Source: Populus alba
Lineage: Eukaryota > Streptophyta > Magnoliopsida > Malpighiales > Salicaceae
Assembly: GCF_005239225.2 (NCBI RefSeq)
Contig: NC_133284.1
Coordinates: forward strand, 49,322,697-49,386,696
Reading direction: 5' to 3'
DNA length: 64,000 nt
Positions 44,299-58,661 of this stretch are shown here, one piece after another (position 1 is the first letter of the stretch; each line of letters starts with the position of its first letter). A model generated the notes under the pieces. That model saw nothing but the letters and a program-made list of their open reading frames with translations, had not been told where the DNA came from and made no database searches. The translations under genes and the position numbers were made by a program.

Positions 44299-47200
44299 AT
44301 GGAGCCGTCTATCTCTTGGAAAACATTACTGACAATCTCCCTCTTTCTTTTCTTTGTCACCCCACAATCATCTCTAGCTATAAAATTACCCTTCCATCCT
44401 CAGGATTTGCTTCCTTTGTTACCAAGACAAGTTTCATGGCCTATTCTCAATCGCCTACATGGTGCTGTAGACCTATTGCCCACATTTGTTGGTGCTGCCT
44501 CTGCTTTAAATGAAACCGGTGACTGGAAAGGTGCTTGCTTTTACGAGAACCGGGCTTGGATGGAGTTTCATAATAAGACTGGTAGTGAATTTGGTGGTGG
44601 TACACTTCATCTTAAGGTATTAAAGATGTTGACTTTTGGTTCTGGGTTTTGTTTGGGTTTTATTGAAGTTTTTGGCTTTTATTGAATTTTGGAGGATTTT
44701 TCTATCTGGGTTTTGAATTTGATTGTACTACATCCGTATTTAAGGTAATAAATATGTGGATTTTTGGTGTTTTGGGTTTTATTGAAGTTGTTGGTTTTGA
44801 TTGAATTTTGGGGGATTTGCTTTCTGGGTTTTTAATTTGGTGGTGGGAAATTCTTGTTTTATGGTAATATAAATCTTGAGAAGTTTTGATGTTTTTGTTG
44901 AAATTTGAAGGTTTTGGTATCTGGATATTGCATGTATTAGGTTTTTGTGGAATTGAAGCTTTTCAGGGTGTGGAAGGAAGTCAATTTGGGGTTTTGGTGT
45001 GGTTGTTTTGATTGGTTCTGTTGGAATTTTGACCATTTTTACTATCTTTGCAATGATATTGGATGTGTTTTATTTTAGTGTGAGTTGAAGCTCGTTTGGT
45101 TGGTATCTGGCTGTTAAAGGAAGTAAATATGGGGGTATGGTGTGATTGTTTTGATTTCATTTTAGTTGGTTTTGCTGAAAATATGGAGCATTTGGTACGT
45201 GGTTTGCATGAGTTGAATGTCTGGTGAGAGTTCCTATAGCACGAATCCAGGTTTTAATCGACTTTTTTAAAAAAAATATTATGGTGACTGGTTTTTTTTC
45301 TTTTAGCTGTTTTGTTGAATTTGAGAATTTAATATAGGGATTTGAGTTTTGTTAAATTTTAGAACTGAATTTGATCTTTTTCGGGCTTTGCAATGCCTGG
45401 AGCATCGCGATTGAGTTTTATTTTACCTTTTCTAGTTTGGAGTCTGGTTCATTTTGTTGAAATTTTTAGGATTTGTTATATGGTAAATGGATGTTTTTAT
45501 TTTGAGGGAAAGAACTGACCTCTGTTTGTCCATGTAAGTTTTACTTTTGGTGGTTTATCTGTGTTAGCACCTATGAGTGGTCACATTTTTTTGTGCTTGT
45601 AGTGATTTGAAATGTGTCTTTATGCTGTTTAGGTTAGCAATGCTCACAGCTGGACATGCATGGATATTTATGTCTTTGCCACTCCATATCGTGTAACATG
45701 GGATTATTACTTATTATCTCGAGAACATACATTAGAGTTTAAAGAGTGGGAAAGCAAAGCTGAATACGAATATGTAAGTTGCCACTTCCTGTCATTTCTG
45801 TATTTAATACAATAGCTAGTTTGTTTTATTTTTGGTTTTAAGATTGGAGCTACTGTTGTGATCTTACTTTCAATGAAATCAGGTGAAAAATCGGGGAGTC
45901 TCTATTTTCCTTATGCACGCGGGGATGCTTGGAACCCTTCAAGCACTGTGGGATGTCTTTCCCTTATTTACAAATACTGGATGGGGTGAGAATTCTAATA
46001 TTGGGTTCCTGGAGAAACACATGGGAGCTACCTTTGAACAGCGTCCTCAGCCTTGGGCTACCAACATCAGTGTTGATGATATTCACTCTGGTGACTTCCT
46101 TGTTATATCAAAAATTCGTGGAAGATGGGGTGGTTTTGAGACTTTGGAGAAGTGGGTCAGTGGAGCTTATGCTGGTCATTCTGCTGTTTTCTTACGGGAT
46201 TCTGAAGGAAAACTATGGGTTGGCGAATCAGGAAATGAAAATGAACAGGTAAGCTAAGTGGAGCTTGCTAAATATGTACAATATAGTACTTCAATGGTGT
46301 AACCTATATTTGATAGAACAACATTTAACATCACCACTTGGGTTTTTTTTTTTAAAATAATTTTCTATTCTTTGTCCAATGATTTATGTGAAGGTGTGAT
46401 ACTGCCTAGGATATGGCATTTCCCCAAAACATTCATGTTCAGTTCTTTCTGGACACCTGGCGATCTCAGGAGAAACCAAGATAGCCACATTAATTGTCTG
46501 GCTAATTTGAACATTTTCGTCCATTTTGCAGGGAGAAGATGTTATAGCTGTGTTACCCTGGGATGAATGGTGGGAATTTGAGCTGAATAAGGACAACTCA
46601 AATCCACATATTGCACTGCTTCCTCTGCATCCTGATGTGAGAGCTAAGTTCAATGAGACTGCTGCGTGGGAGTATGCTTTGAGCATGAATGGAAAACCTT
46701 ATGGATATCATAACTTGATATTCAGCTGGATAGACACTCTGGATGGGAACTATCCACCACCATTGGATGCTCATCTGGTAGTGAAACTATCCATGTTAAT
46801 GCTGCTGCTATAATTTATTTCTTCCTTATTTTTCTACCGTCTTATCATGGACACCAGACAACATGATTTTTTCATTTCTAAAGTAGATGGGTCATCACAA
46901 GATATTTTCCAGCTCCCCCCCCCCCCCAAGGTTAACCATGTATGATGTGCATCATGTTGTTACCCCTAGATAAGGAAGAAGATTACAGTGATGAGTTAAT
47001 TTTCTTGTTTCTGCCTAGTTTGTCTAGGAAAGTTGTGTTGGCATTATATCGTGAAGTTGTATGCTGATGTGTTCATAACATAAGTTGTAAATTTATAAGA
47101 TAAAACATCTAGTGTAATAAGAACTTGTAATCTTGATGAAATGAAGTTAGAAACCTAGTTTATTTGCATGTTTAACTGCCATCAACAAGTTTGAGCCATA

Positions 47201-48554
47201 TGTGGCATCTTCAAAAAACTTGAAGAATTTCACTGTGATGCTGTTATGAATATCACCGTTAAATATTTTAAGATGTGCATTTGATCTGCCAGGGGTACTG
47301 GATAGTATTATAACTTAAAAACCAAGTGGTGAAAATATTGGTTTCAGAAGTTTAACCAGCAGTATCAGCCAAAGAATGTTTTCCAAGTTTTGCAGAACAA
47401 TTCTTTTGTTTGCAATCCTTAAATATTTGAAGATGCGCATTTGATCTGATAGGGGTACTGGAGAGTATTATATCTAAAAAACCAATTGATGAAAATATTG
47501 GTTTCAGAAGTTTTAAGCAGCAGCATCAGTCAGAATTTTTACAGAACAATTATTTTGTATGTACAGCTTTACTTTGAGGTTTTTGGTCTACATAGTTTTG
47601 ATTGCCAGTTTTGTGGTCCTGCAGGTTGCTTCTTTTATGACAGTTTGGAATCACATACAACCTGAATATGCTGCCAACATGTGGAATGAAGCCTTGAACA
47701 AACGACTTGGAACTCAGGTATCTTAATAAATCAATCCAGCATTTTTATGCTATTTGACTAGCTTATCAAATGATAAGTGCCTGCTTGAATTTATTCTTCT
47801 GAAGTCAGAAAATTAGGTGTAGGTTTTCTTCTGAAAGGTCTGTGTTCTGATTCTATCAACTGTGATTTTAACTTCAACTGTGATTTTAACTTTTGTGCTC
47901 CATGTAGGGCCTTGATCTTCCTGATATCTTGGTAGAAGTTGAAAAGCGTGGGTCATCCTTTGGAAAATTGTTGACAATTCCTGAACAGGATGATTGGTTG
48001 TATACTGATGGAAAGTCGACCTCATGTATTGCTTTTGTCCTGGAAATGTACAAGGAAGCAGGACTGTTTGATCCAATTACTAGCTCTGTACAAGTGACTG
48101 AATTTACGGTTAGTCTTCCAAGTACACTTATTAAAATCTGTTCTGTTTGGATCAAGACATTGATATTTAACATCAATATTCTACTTACTGCAACCAAAGA
48201 AAAAAAGAAAGAAGGGAAAAAAAAAGAATCACTATAAACTTTTTAGTTTTAATGAAGAACTTTAATGATTGAATGTGTTCTGCTGCTCTTCCCCATCACC
48301 GCCCCCTTAATGTATTCATTTTCTTGGTGAAAATGCAGATCAAAGATGCTTATACACTAAGGTTTTTTGAAAACAATTCAAGCCGCCTGCCAAAGTGGTG
48401 TAATGATGGAGACGATGTGAAGCTCCCATTTTGTCAGATTAAAGGGCAGTATCGAATGGAACTACCAGAATACAATACCATGGATCCTTACCCCCATATG
48501 AATGAAAGGTGCCCATCGCTTCCCCCAAAATACTTCAGAACACAGAATTGCTAA
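44299..48554 (+). CDS. Secreted protein of unknown function, permuted papain-like motifs
   Basis: Exons are 44299-44616, 45633-45773, 45883-46248, 46532-46777, 47625-47717, 47908-48108 and 48339-48554. All are joined in phase 0 with GT-AG borders and give 526 residues. The start MEPSISWK gives a signal peptide (about residues 1-27, hydrophobic core SLFLFFV, likely cut after SSLA). Several N-glycosylation sequons (NET, NKT, NIS, NNS) fit the secretory pathway. No membrane segment is seen later. I do not recognise a named gene. The motif order SGDFLVIS (G223-D224), YAGHSAVFL (H252), WVGESG, YGYHN, then STSCIAFVLEMYKEAGLF (C428) resembles circularly permuted papain-like (YiiX/NlpC-P60) hydrolases, in which His precedes the Cys nucleophile. 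That catalytic role is my inference. No stops or frame breaks. Confidence 0.85.
44611..44960 (+). repeat. Degenerate tandem repeat at the start of intron 1
   Basis: Starting at the exon 1 border, units of about 120-125 bp recur near 44611, 44738 and 44858. Each opens with a TTAAGGTA(T/A)TA-like or TTTATGGTAATA segment and continues with a TTTTATTGAAGTT-like and TTGAATTTTGG(G/A)GGATTT-like part. The first two carry a splice-donor-like AAGGTA. Confidence 0.6.
47264..47556 (+). repeat. Tandem duplication in intron 4
   Basis: The two copies are about 47264-47420 and 47424-47556. Both contain GCATTTGATCTG, AGGGGTACTGGA, GAAAATATTGGTTTCAGAAG and CAGAACAATT in the same order. Intronic, with no effect on the coding region seen. 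Confidence 0.75.
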
Positions 48555-49254
48555 ATGGCTTCCCATCTCTTGATGTTGATGTAAAATCATAGTTGATGCT
48601 AGCGGCTGCATTATTCTTTGATTTGATGCATGGAAGCAGCTAAACAAAAGGGTTTGTTAGTGAATGTAAATATGACTATGATAGTGTAAAACTACAGAAA
48701 CTATTAGCTGTTAATTCTCTTACACGTATACATTAGCCACATGGCAGACTATTTACACGCATGGAATGTGTTTGTTTCTGTCATTCCCTTCCATCGCAGT
48801 TGTCTAAGCTGAATTAGTCCATAGTTGCCACTTGTACTAGTTATTTTAACAGAATTTGTTCCAATTTCTGATATGCTCCCAAAATCTCATTTGTCACATT
48901 CAATTTCATGCAAGAGTGGAGAAAGATGTTTTGCTTGTTGCATTCGCCAAGATGTTCCCTTTTGGGAGTACTACTCTTGTATATTTCTGTTAAGTGCCAG
49001 TGCTACGCCATACAAGTCGCACGTTTCAGTTAGGTAGTTGTCATCTTTTTCATTTGTTTAATAACGGACATATTATCCATGGTTTTGAAAGAAATCATCT
49101 AGCTTGATCAAGTGAATCTGCTCTGCATAACAGCAACCATTCTATAATAAGTGGGATAGTGCTAAGCAGTCAAGACTCGAAGCTGGAATACCAGAACATC
49201 TTTTTTGCTACAAACTCGTTGAGACCAGTTCTGTTGTTTAGATTTAGAAAACTA

Positions 49255-50400
49255 GAATGTAAAGTTTGTCTTTGGCATGATTTGGATTGGCAGTCCTTTA
49301 GTTGGAACTGGCATTGGATCCCTTTTGAAAAAATTATCTGCCAAAACTTCCATGTAAATCGAGTGACGAGGTGATGGATTGTAACTAGGGTTTCAATCCT
49401 TGCGAACTCGTATCCTGGACATATCCGAGGGCCACCTCCTGGTGGAATAAAGCTTTAAGCCTCCAAGGTGGAATTGAAGCTTGGTTCTCGAATCTGGTTG
49501 TATCAAACTATGATGGTTCTGGAAGTATGCTGTCGTCTGTGTGGGTCATATTTATTGCCCAGAATATCTAAATATCATAAATGAAGAGTTTCGATAAAAG
49601 TTGTGCACGAAAGCAAAAAAGAGAAACAAAACCCTTAAGGAATAAGGTATCCATTGTACTCTGCATCTTTCACGGCTTGCCTGAAGCAACCGAAGACAGG
49701 CTCACAGGAGGGAAGATTCTCAAGTCCTGTGCTATTCTCCACGTGTAACTCATCTTAGCAAGGTCCTCCCAAGTTAACAACTGTCCCTTGTGCTTGTTCA
49801 TCGTGATCTGTTCATGTTCTGCAAAATACAATAATAATCGTCATCATTGACATGCAATGCATTTCAAGTGTTTATGTTCAAAACTGTTTCGCATATTGTT
49901 GTTGTTTATGCTGCTCAGATTTCCGGTACAGATTGTCGGTTGCAGAGTAGAAGAATACGTCATGTATACCGTTAAGAATAGCTGCATAAATTGAAGGCTC
50001 GTTAGCTAAAAGCCGAATTAGGAAAGTTACCAGAATAGATGAAGTGTCATGTCCTGCAGTCATGAGAAGCATACCATTGTCCTCAATTCCCTTCTCAGTT
50101 ATTACTTCTCTTTTGTTTTCATCACGGGTGCTAAGCATGCAACTGATGAGATCTTGGCGTGGATCAGAACTCTTCTGTGCAAGTTCCAACCCTCTTTTCA
50201 CCTATGAGATCCTTCCCCATATCTCGAATCCTTGCACTTGCCTGACGGCTACGGTTATAGCTTGTGAAGGGGATTGACCACACCCCTTCCATCATCTGCT
50301 GAAACCAAGTGACAAGTTTATTTCTTCTAGCTCCTCGTTCGATTCCAAACAGAAGAGCAGATGATGTTGAATGTTAGCGTCTTCATCAAGGACAATACCT
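49255..50400 (-). pseudogene. CYP716-like cytochrome P450 pseudogene, copy B
   Basis: Minus-strand remnants of exons 2-4 of a CYP716-type P450. Exon 2 (about 50390-49970) has a broken LTFNIICS/FGIERG region and then MLLMTAGHDTSSILVTFLIRL, an intact I-helix AGHDTS. Exon 3 (about 49830-49630) has [14 protein letters not shown], a damaged ExxR region (DLRIFPPV) and a stop. Exon 4 (about 49570-49255) has the heme-binding [15 protein letters not shown] in a shifted frame. Exon 1 is missing. Active family members oxidise triterpenoid or similar scaffolds. This copy is dead. Confidence 0.8.
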
Positions 50401-50466
50401 CCAACAAAGACAATTATCATAGGATCAGAGACCAACGATCAGTTGGTCTAGAGACACTTCGCCAAA

Positions 50467-50490
50467 CACACACACACACACACACACACA
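50467..50490. repeat. (CA)n microsatellite
   Basis: About twelve CA units lie in the gap between the two P450 pseudogenes. Confidence 0.9.
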
Positions 50491-50894
50491 AAGGTGTGGC
50501 TTATGATCCTTGGTTGAGGCCTGAGTTCAATGGGCGGCCAAGGAAAGTTAAAAAAAAATGTTTTCTGATACTCAAAAGAAAACTAAAAGGAAAATTAAAG
50601 AGTATATATGGAATACTCAAGCATAATTAAGGATCTATATATCAAGTAATAATAACTGATAAATAAAAGTTATAAGCATGCCTAAATATATAAAAATATA
50701 TATTCCAAAGTTTTCTAAAATAACAATTAGATAAACATAACATTAAGTTACCAAACAATTACGTGATAATTATGAACAAAAAAAAAAAAAAATCATACGC
50801 GCATACGCGGGAAGGGCTACGAGATATGCTCACACTGCAATTTATATTTTCTGAATTAGGGGTGCAGTGAGGGGGAGAAAATACAGCTTTCATT

Positions 50895-52733
<1,839 letters not shown>

Positions 52734-52739
52734 TTCTTA

Positions 52740-55118
52740 TTTTATTTTTCTTTGGGCTGTGTGGGTATATGTGTTAGGAAAGGGCTTCTGCAAGCTGCTG
52801 ATGTAGTAGGTTTAGAGACTGAGTAAGTCAACTAAAATAGGAGTGCTCAGGGGACAAATTATGTATGAGGATTCAGATTGTAATCTTTGAGATTTTGACC
52901 AAGATAGGGCTCTTTAGACCTACAAAAGATTGACGTGGACAGTTTTTTGGCTGATCTTACCGACCAGCAACAAATTATTGATCTTGGTTATAATGATAAT
53001 AAAAGATGCAAGAACACATCTGCATTATTGATTTCACTATAAGCTATCACCAACTATGATTTGTCAAAGCTGCAGCGGGAAAAAGAAAAAAAGTTGCAGC
53101 AGATAGATGGTGATGCATGTGAGAGCAAAATTTGTAGCTGTTCTTAATTCTCGTCTGTTTTTTCCTGTAGATGAGAATAAGAATATTCTCGGCCATGGGA
53201 GAGGAAAAAATATGACTTCCTGTTCCATGTGCACTCCAAACACTTGGTAATTTTTATTTTTTTGGCAGAGAGATGAAGTCACATTTGCATGCATGGTGAA
53301 ATTCGACTCTTCACAGTTTATATTCTGTATAGAAAAAACCCCGTCAAGATGCATGCAATTATACTAACACAACAGAACAATATAAAAGAAATAAAACAAT
53401 TAGGCAGTAGTGTACATGAGGGGGGGGGGGGGGCACTAAATATCAACTTGATTTAATTGGCTCACATGTGATGTAGAGGCATCTTGAGGATCTGAATATT
53501 CGGATATGGATATGTTGCGATCGGACCTAGTAAAAAACCTAACGGATATATTTATGAATCAAATGTATGCTGTATTATTGCAGGTAAGGTAATACAGCAG
53601 TGATAATATTTGTCCCCTTCCATCAATAATGCTGTATTATTGTTTATGGTATCAATGCAGCATTATTGCAGGGGATGGATGCTGTATTATCAGTGCTGCT
53701 AGCAAACTCTTTGGAAGACATATATTGATTGAAGGGGACAAATATTATCAACAGTAAAGGAAAAACGAACTGATGTTTTCTTCATTTGTAACAATGTCAT
53801 TATCAATCAAGAAAGATTCCGGTCTGAAAAATAATATTGTTGCAGAACCTGATCAGTTACTGTTTTCAGAAAAATCATCTCAATTTATAAATGAGGCCCA
53901 ACAATAATTTTTATGCTACTTTTTAACACACCGGTATTATTTAAGTTTAAAACTTACACAAATTCACTTAATTTTATTAACTACTACTTGGTATAGGGCT
54001 ATGATACCATAAACAATAAAAAAAGTAAATAGATAAAGTTACAAGGAGGCACAAAAAACTCTACGTTATAGGAGCTTGATAAGGCTAAGATATTATACAA
54101 CTATAGTAATAGGAAATCAGAAAACAATATATATAATCAGGCAATACATCAAGATTTATCAGTATTTTTTAAATAGTTTTTTTGGTGCCCCAAGCTTGTT
54201 TTAACAATGATCTAAGCCCTTGAGAGTTTGAAAACATGTATGAGCCCAAGCTTAAGGCATCTCTTGGGCCCTATCACGTGATTTGAGCCTAATTTTTTGA
54301 GTCCAGACTTCTTGGACCCAACACCTGGTCTTTGAGATTTTTAACTGACATAGGCTTTTTAGCCTGAATCTTACTTCATCTACACCCCTAGGTCCTAGGT
54401 ATAGAAGAGTCTCTTATGGCCTATCATATTTCTATCTTATTAATACAATTGTAAAATATATTTGTTCATCATTAATATTTGTGTTGAGAATATCTTTTCA
54501 TTATTAATACTAGTGTAAGATATATTTATCCCTTATTAATATTGTCAATGTGCAATGACTTTTCAATCTCTTCACTCAAGCCAAAAAACAAGGTTCAGAA
54601 AGTATAAATACCCCTTAAACCACTCAGGTAATAAATAGTTCATAATTTCTCAGTTATCAACATATACACATAACACAATTTTCTTACAAAATATTTATTT
54701 CATATCAAAACAAGAAAACAACCTTATTTGTAGAATTTAATGCTTTTTGCATATTTATTTTACTATCTCTACAAATATACTAACTTAAGCATCTAAAGGT
54801 TCTTAAATCCACCAAAATGGTATTGTTTTGCATGTATTAGGATTCATACATTAAGCTACTATCTTCCCTTGCTATAAAGAATAGATTAAATAGCAAGAAC
54901 ACTTGATTAAACCCATTATTCAACACCAAAAATTAAACTATAGTCCTAAACATCTTGAATTTTGAAACATCATCAGATAATAATCAAGCTTTCATGATGA
55001 TTATATCTACTATGATATGCTTATGCTGTTGTGATTGGCAAATATGATCTTATCTGCTTTGATATATACGTTGATGGTGTTGTGATATTGCTTTGAAATG
55101 CTGATGGAGTTATGGTAT
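52740..55118. other. Intergenic, no gene recognised
   Basis: This gap holds a G-run (53421-53432), a foldback hairpin (listed separately) and A+T-rich sequence. No coding region was recognised. Confidence 0.45.
53601..53750. repeat. Long foldback hairpin
   Basis: The arms 53601-53628 and 53723-53750 pair with one mismatch. The left arm contains ATATTTGTCCCCTTCC and the right GAAGGGGACAAATAT. The 94-nt loop can form a second stem (CAATAATGCTG at 53624-53634 with CAGCATTATTG at 53658-53668). The word TGCTGTATTAT recurs at about 53568, 53630 and 53680. It could be a small foldback transposon or a hairpin RNA source. Confidence 0.75.
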
Positions 55119-55358
55119 TGTTAAGGAAATCAAGTACTGATTAGGCAATAAACCAAATCAGCACTGAATAGGTAGCAAACCAAATCAGCACTAAGTTGGT
55201 AATAAACTTGTAATTGAATCATTAAATTATTTGTTCCTTATTTGTAAATAATTAAGCTTGATTATAGGCAATAGTGTAGGATCCTGATGCAGAACTATCA
55301 GTATAAGTTGTAATCTTTTCGTTGATTGAAATAACAAGAAGAATATTATTTCTCTTCA
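55119..55358 (+). repeat. 5' LTR of copia element 4
   Basis: It runs 240 bp from TGTTAAGGAAATC to TTTCTCTTCA. The second copy at 61632-61875 is 244 bp and has the same ends. Confidence 0.95.
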
Positions 55359-55370
55359 TGGTATCGGAGC
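55359..55370 (+). other. Primer-binding site (initiator tRNA-Met)
   Basis: TGGTATCGGAGC follows the 5' LTR directly. It is the complement of the 3' end of initiator tRNA-Met plus CCA, with one mismatch to the tRNA genes at 37050-37121 and 42266-42337. Confidence 0.85.
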
Positions 55371-57512
55371 AATAATCTAGGTATCAAAATAAAGCACAAA
55401 GCCTCCAACCAACTTTTATGGCAGACCAAAACCAAGGAAGCACAACAACAGACGCAACATGGGATCATCCCAATCATCAATTTTATTTTCACCATTCAGA
55501 TCAACCTGGCGTTGTTCTTGTGCCACAATCCCTGGTTGAAGACAACTATAGTACATGGAGCCAATCCATGACTATGGCTCTGACAGTTAAAAATAAGATT
55601 GGGTTCATAGATGGCTCAATGAAGGAGCCTGATGAGAAGAAATTTGATGACCATCAACAATGAAATCGATGCAATAATCTGGTGAAAACTTGGCTATTAG
55701 GATCCATGTCCAAAGAAATTGCCACAAGCATCATCAACTACAAAGATGCCAGACAAATATGGCTTGATTTACAAGAACGATTCTCGCATGTGAATGTGGT
55801 TCAACTATTTAATGTCGAGAATGAAATTCACGACTATGTGTAGGGAAACATGTCTATGGGATCTTACTTCACAAAGCTAAAAGGCTTATGGGATGAGCAC
55901 GATGCACTTTGCACTTTGCACTTTTCCAACATGCACTTATGGATCAATTAAAGAAGTAGCTGCATACATGGAGACAAAAAACCATGAAATTCCTCATGGG
56001 TCTTAATGATTCATACGTGGGTGTTCGTAGCAACACTCTACTACAAGATCCATTACCCACAGTAAACAAAGCATATTTACTGGTCATTCGCCATGAGAAA
56101 CAATCAGAGGTAACAGCCGAGAAAAGCCATGCTCAACCTAAGGTTGTTGTCTTTGTTGTAAGGAATTCAAACCATGTGATTGAAGCTGAACCGAGATGCT
56201 CCAAGTGTAACAGAACAAATCACACTACCAAGGATTTCCGCGCACATCTCAAATGCACTTGTTGCCATTGTAAGGAACATACAGCAAAATATTGTCGCAA
56301 AAAGAAAGCAGTGACTGAATCTGAGTTTAATGCGACAATTTCCAAGGGCAACCAAGTGGCGTCACACAAGAATGAAAGAAAGGAGATGAGTTTTCCCTTC
56401 ACAGCCAAAGAATGCAAATAGATACTTAACATGCTAAAAACTAAAACAACCTCTGCCAATCATGTTAGTAACTACCCAACTCATGATGAACTCTTGGGTA
56501 AGGCTTTTTCACTCATTTCTAATGGCAACAGAAGTACATGGATTTTGGACAGTGAGTGCACAGATCATATGATTTGTAATCAAAATCTATTCACATACTC
56601 AAGACCTGTTAATGGTCACACTATTGAATTACTGAAAGGATCAATAACACAAGTAACTCATATTGGCAGAGTTCACCTATCCTCTGATTTAATTCTTGAC
56701 AATGTTTTGTGTGTCCCATATTTTCGATTGAACTTAATTTCAATTAGCAAGTTTACATATGATTTCTCTTGTATAACCATCATTCTAAACTAGTTTTATG
56801 TGATTCAGGACCTACATTCGGGGAAGATGATTGGGTGATTAGTACTTAAAAGTGTATATTTATCAAGGTTTTATATCATCATTTTGCACTTAAAGTATCA
56901 ATAACTCCTTAACTAAAGCATGTTTTATAATAACAAGTCTAATACTATAAAATGCCTTAATATACGGTAAATGTTCATCTTAAATGTAGGCCTATCACAT
57001 AAATCAAAGGATTGATTGATGAGTTCAAGTATGGAAATTGAAATGACAAAGAGCGGGCCAAACTTAGAAAAGAGATGTTGGCGCAGTCCAAACTGGAACA
57101 CTGTTTGGTAATTAGGTCATATCTCGAGTTCTAGATGTCAAAATGATCTCAAGTTTTTACACAAAATCAGTAAGACATAGGCCTACAACTTTTATGTGGA
57201 CACCAAGATCTAAGAAGGCCGTTTGCAAGTCCAAATTATAGCAACAACGGAGAAGTCTGAATCTATCCTGCAACCCGAACACTGTTCAGTGTTTGGCCCA
57301 TATATGGAGTTCTAGAAGTCCAAATGACCTCCATTTTTTTTTTTCTGGAAAGCTGAGTCAATTTCCTACAACTTTCATGTTTTCAAGAGGGCCCATTTCT
57401 GATGCTAACAATTTGGTTTTATTCAGACAAGAAGATAAGGATTTTCACAAAGTTAAGAGTTGACCACCCACTCAACAATTAGTCATCAAATCAATAATTC
57501 TGAATTTTGGCC

Positions 57513-57520
57513 TATAAAAG
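57513..57520 (+). promoter_or_regulatory. TATA box of the second solo LTR
   Basis: TATAAAAG sits about 680 bp into the LTR and is followed by GAGGCATTTG and a T-rich leader. Its position is similar to that of TATAAATA in the other solo LTR. Confidence 0.5.
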
Positions 57521-58528
57521 GAGGCATTTGACATGTATTTAGGGGCTTGGTTGTTCAGATCAAGAACTTGCTCTTTATTTCTCTCTTTATATTTTTTTTG
57601 TAATTCTTAAGTTTTGCTTTCATTAATATCTTGTTTATGCTTTTCATTTCCTTTCCTTTCCTTAGTTAACTTGTATCTTATTTATGTTCTTGTTTTGTTT
57701 ATTTATGTTTCTCTTCTTCATTATGTTTAGCTAAGTTTATTATGTCAAGGTGAAAAGGTTACACTAATGGTGTAAGAATAAGTATAGTGTAAACTCAACA
57801 TGGACCTTAATGTTTAATATTAACATGTCTTATCTTTTTATCTTACTAATTTTTAATACCTTGCTTGTTAAATGGTTCATCTAGATTTGTGTTGTATAAC
57901 ACTTGGTACAACAAATGTTTGGCACTCTCATAACTCAACCGTATGGTATTACCTACACATGTGCTATGAAAGGAACTTGATTTGTTGTTAACATAAGTAA
58001 GCATCATGAATTCCTGAAAATATTTAAAAGTTTGGTGTTACGTAAATAAGATAATTAATATGATCATGTTAACAATTTATAATGAGCTATTAATGACAAA
58101 TCATCCGATTGGAACCTCCTTCGTGTGTGGTTTCCAAATTGAGTAATAAGAGTTTATACTATACTTGTTTGAAATACCATTAGTGGATCCTCTAACCTTG
58201 ACATTTGTTTTTATCATTGTTTAATCCTTACAGTAATCTTCCATCTCAAGGTTCTCATTAATTTCTTCCTCTCTTTTTATTATTATTATTATTACTACTA
58301 CTAATACTACTATTATTTAAATTCTTGTTATATTTTATGTACGTTAAGTATGCTTTGTGTTTGATCAAGGATCCTAACATTGTTGGTCTTGCCTTGTTCA
58401 TTCGCATCAAAAATCTGTTTATATTATATAATATATCTCTTTGATCTTTTCATAAACTCAGTATATAGGCTGAAAACCTGTGACCCGATCTTTTAGATCA
58501 TTCTCAGGTATAACAACGCCACGTACTG

Positions 58529-58530
<2 letters not shown>

Positions 58531-58575
<45 letters not shown>

Positions 58576-58661
58576 TACTACTACTACTACTACTACTATT
58601 AATATTGTTATTACTATTACTATTATTGTTATTATTGATGTTATTGTTGTTGTTGTTGTTA
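58531..58661. repeat. Compound (ATT)n(ACT)n(GTT)n microsatellite
   Basis: A trinucleotide run of TAT/ATT, then ACT, then mixed TTA/GTT units, about 130 bp, within the solo LTR. A smaller version lies at 58278-58318. It produces a Leu-rich open frame that is not a gene. Confidence 0.9.
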
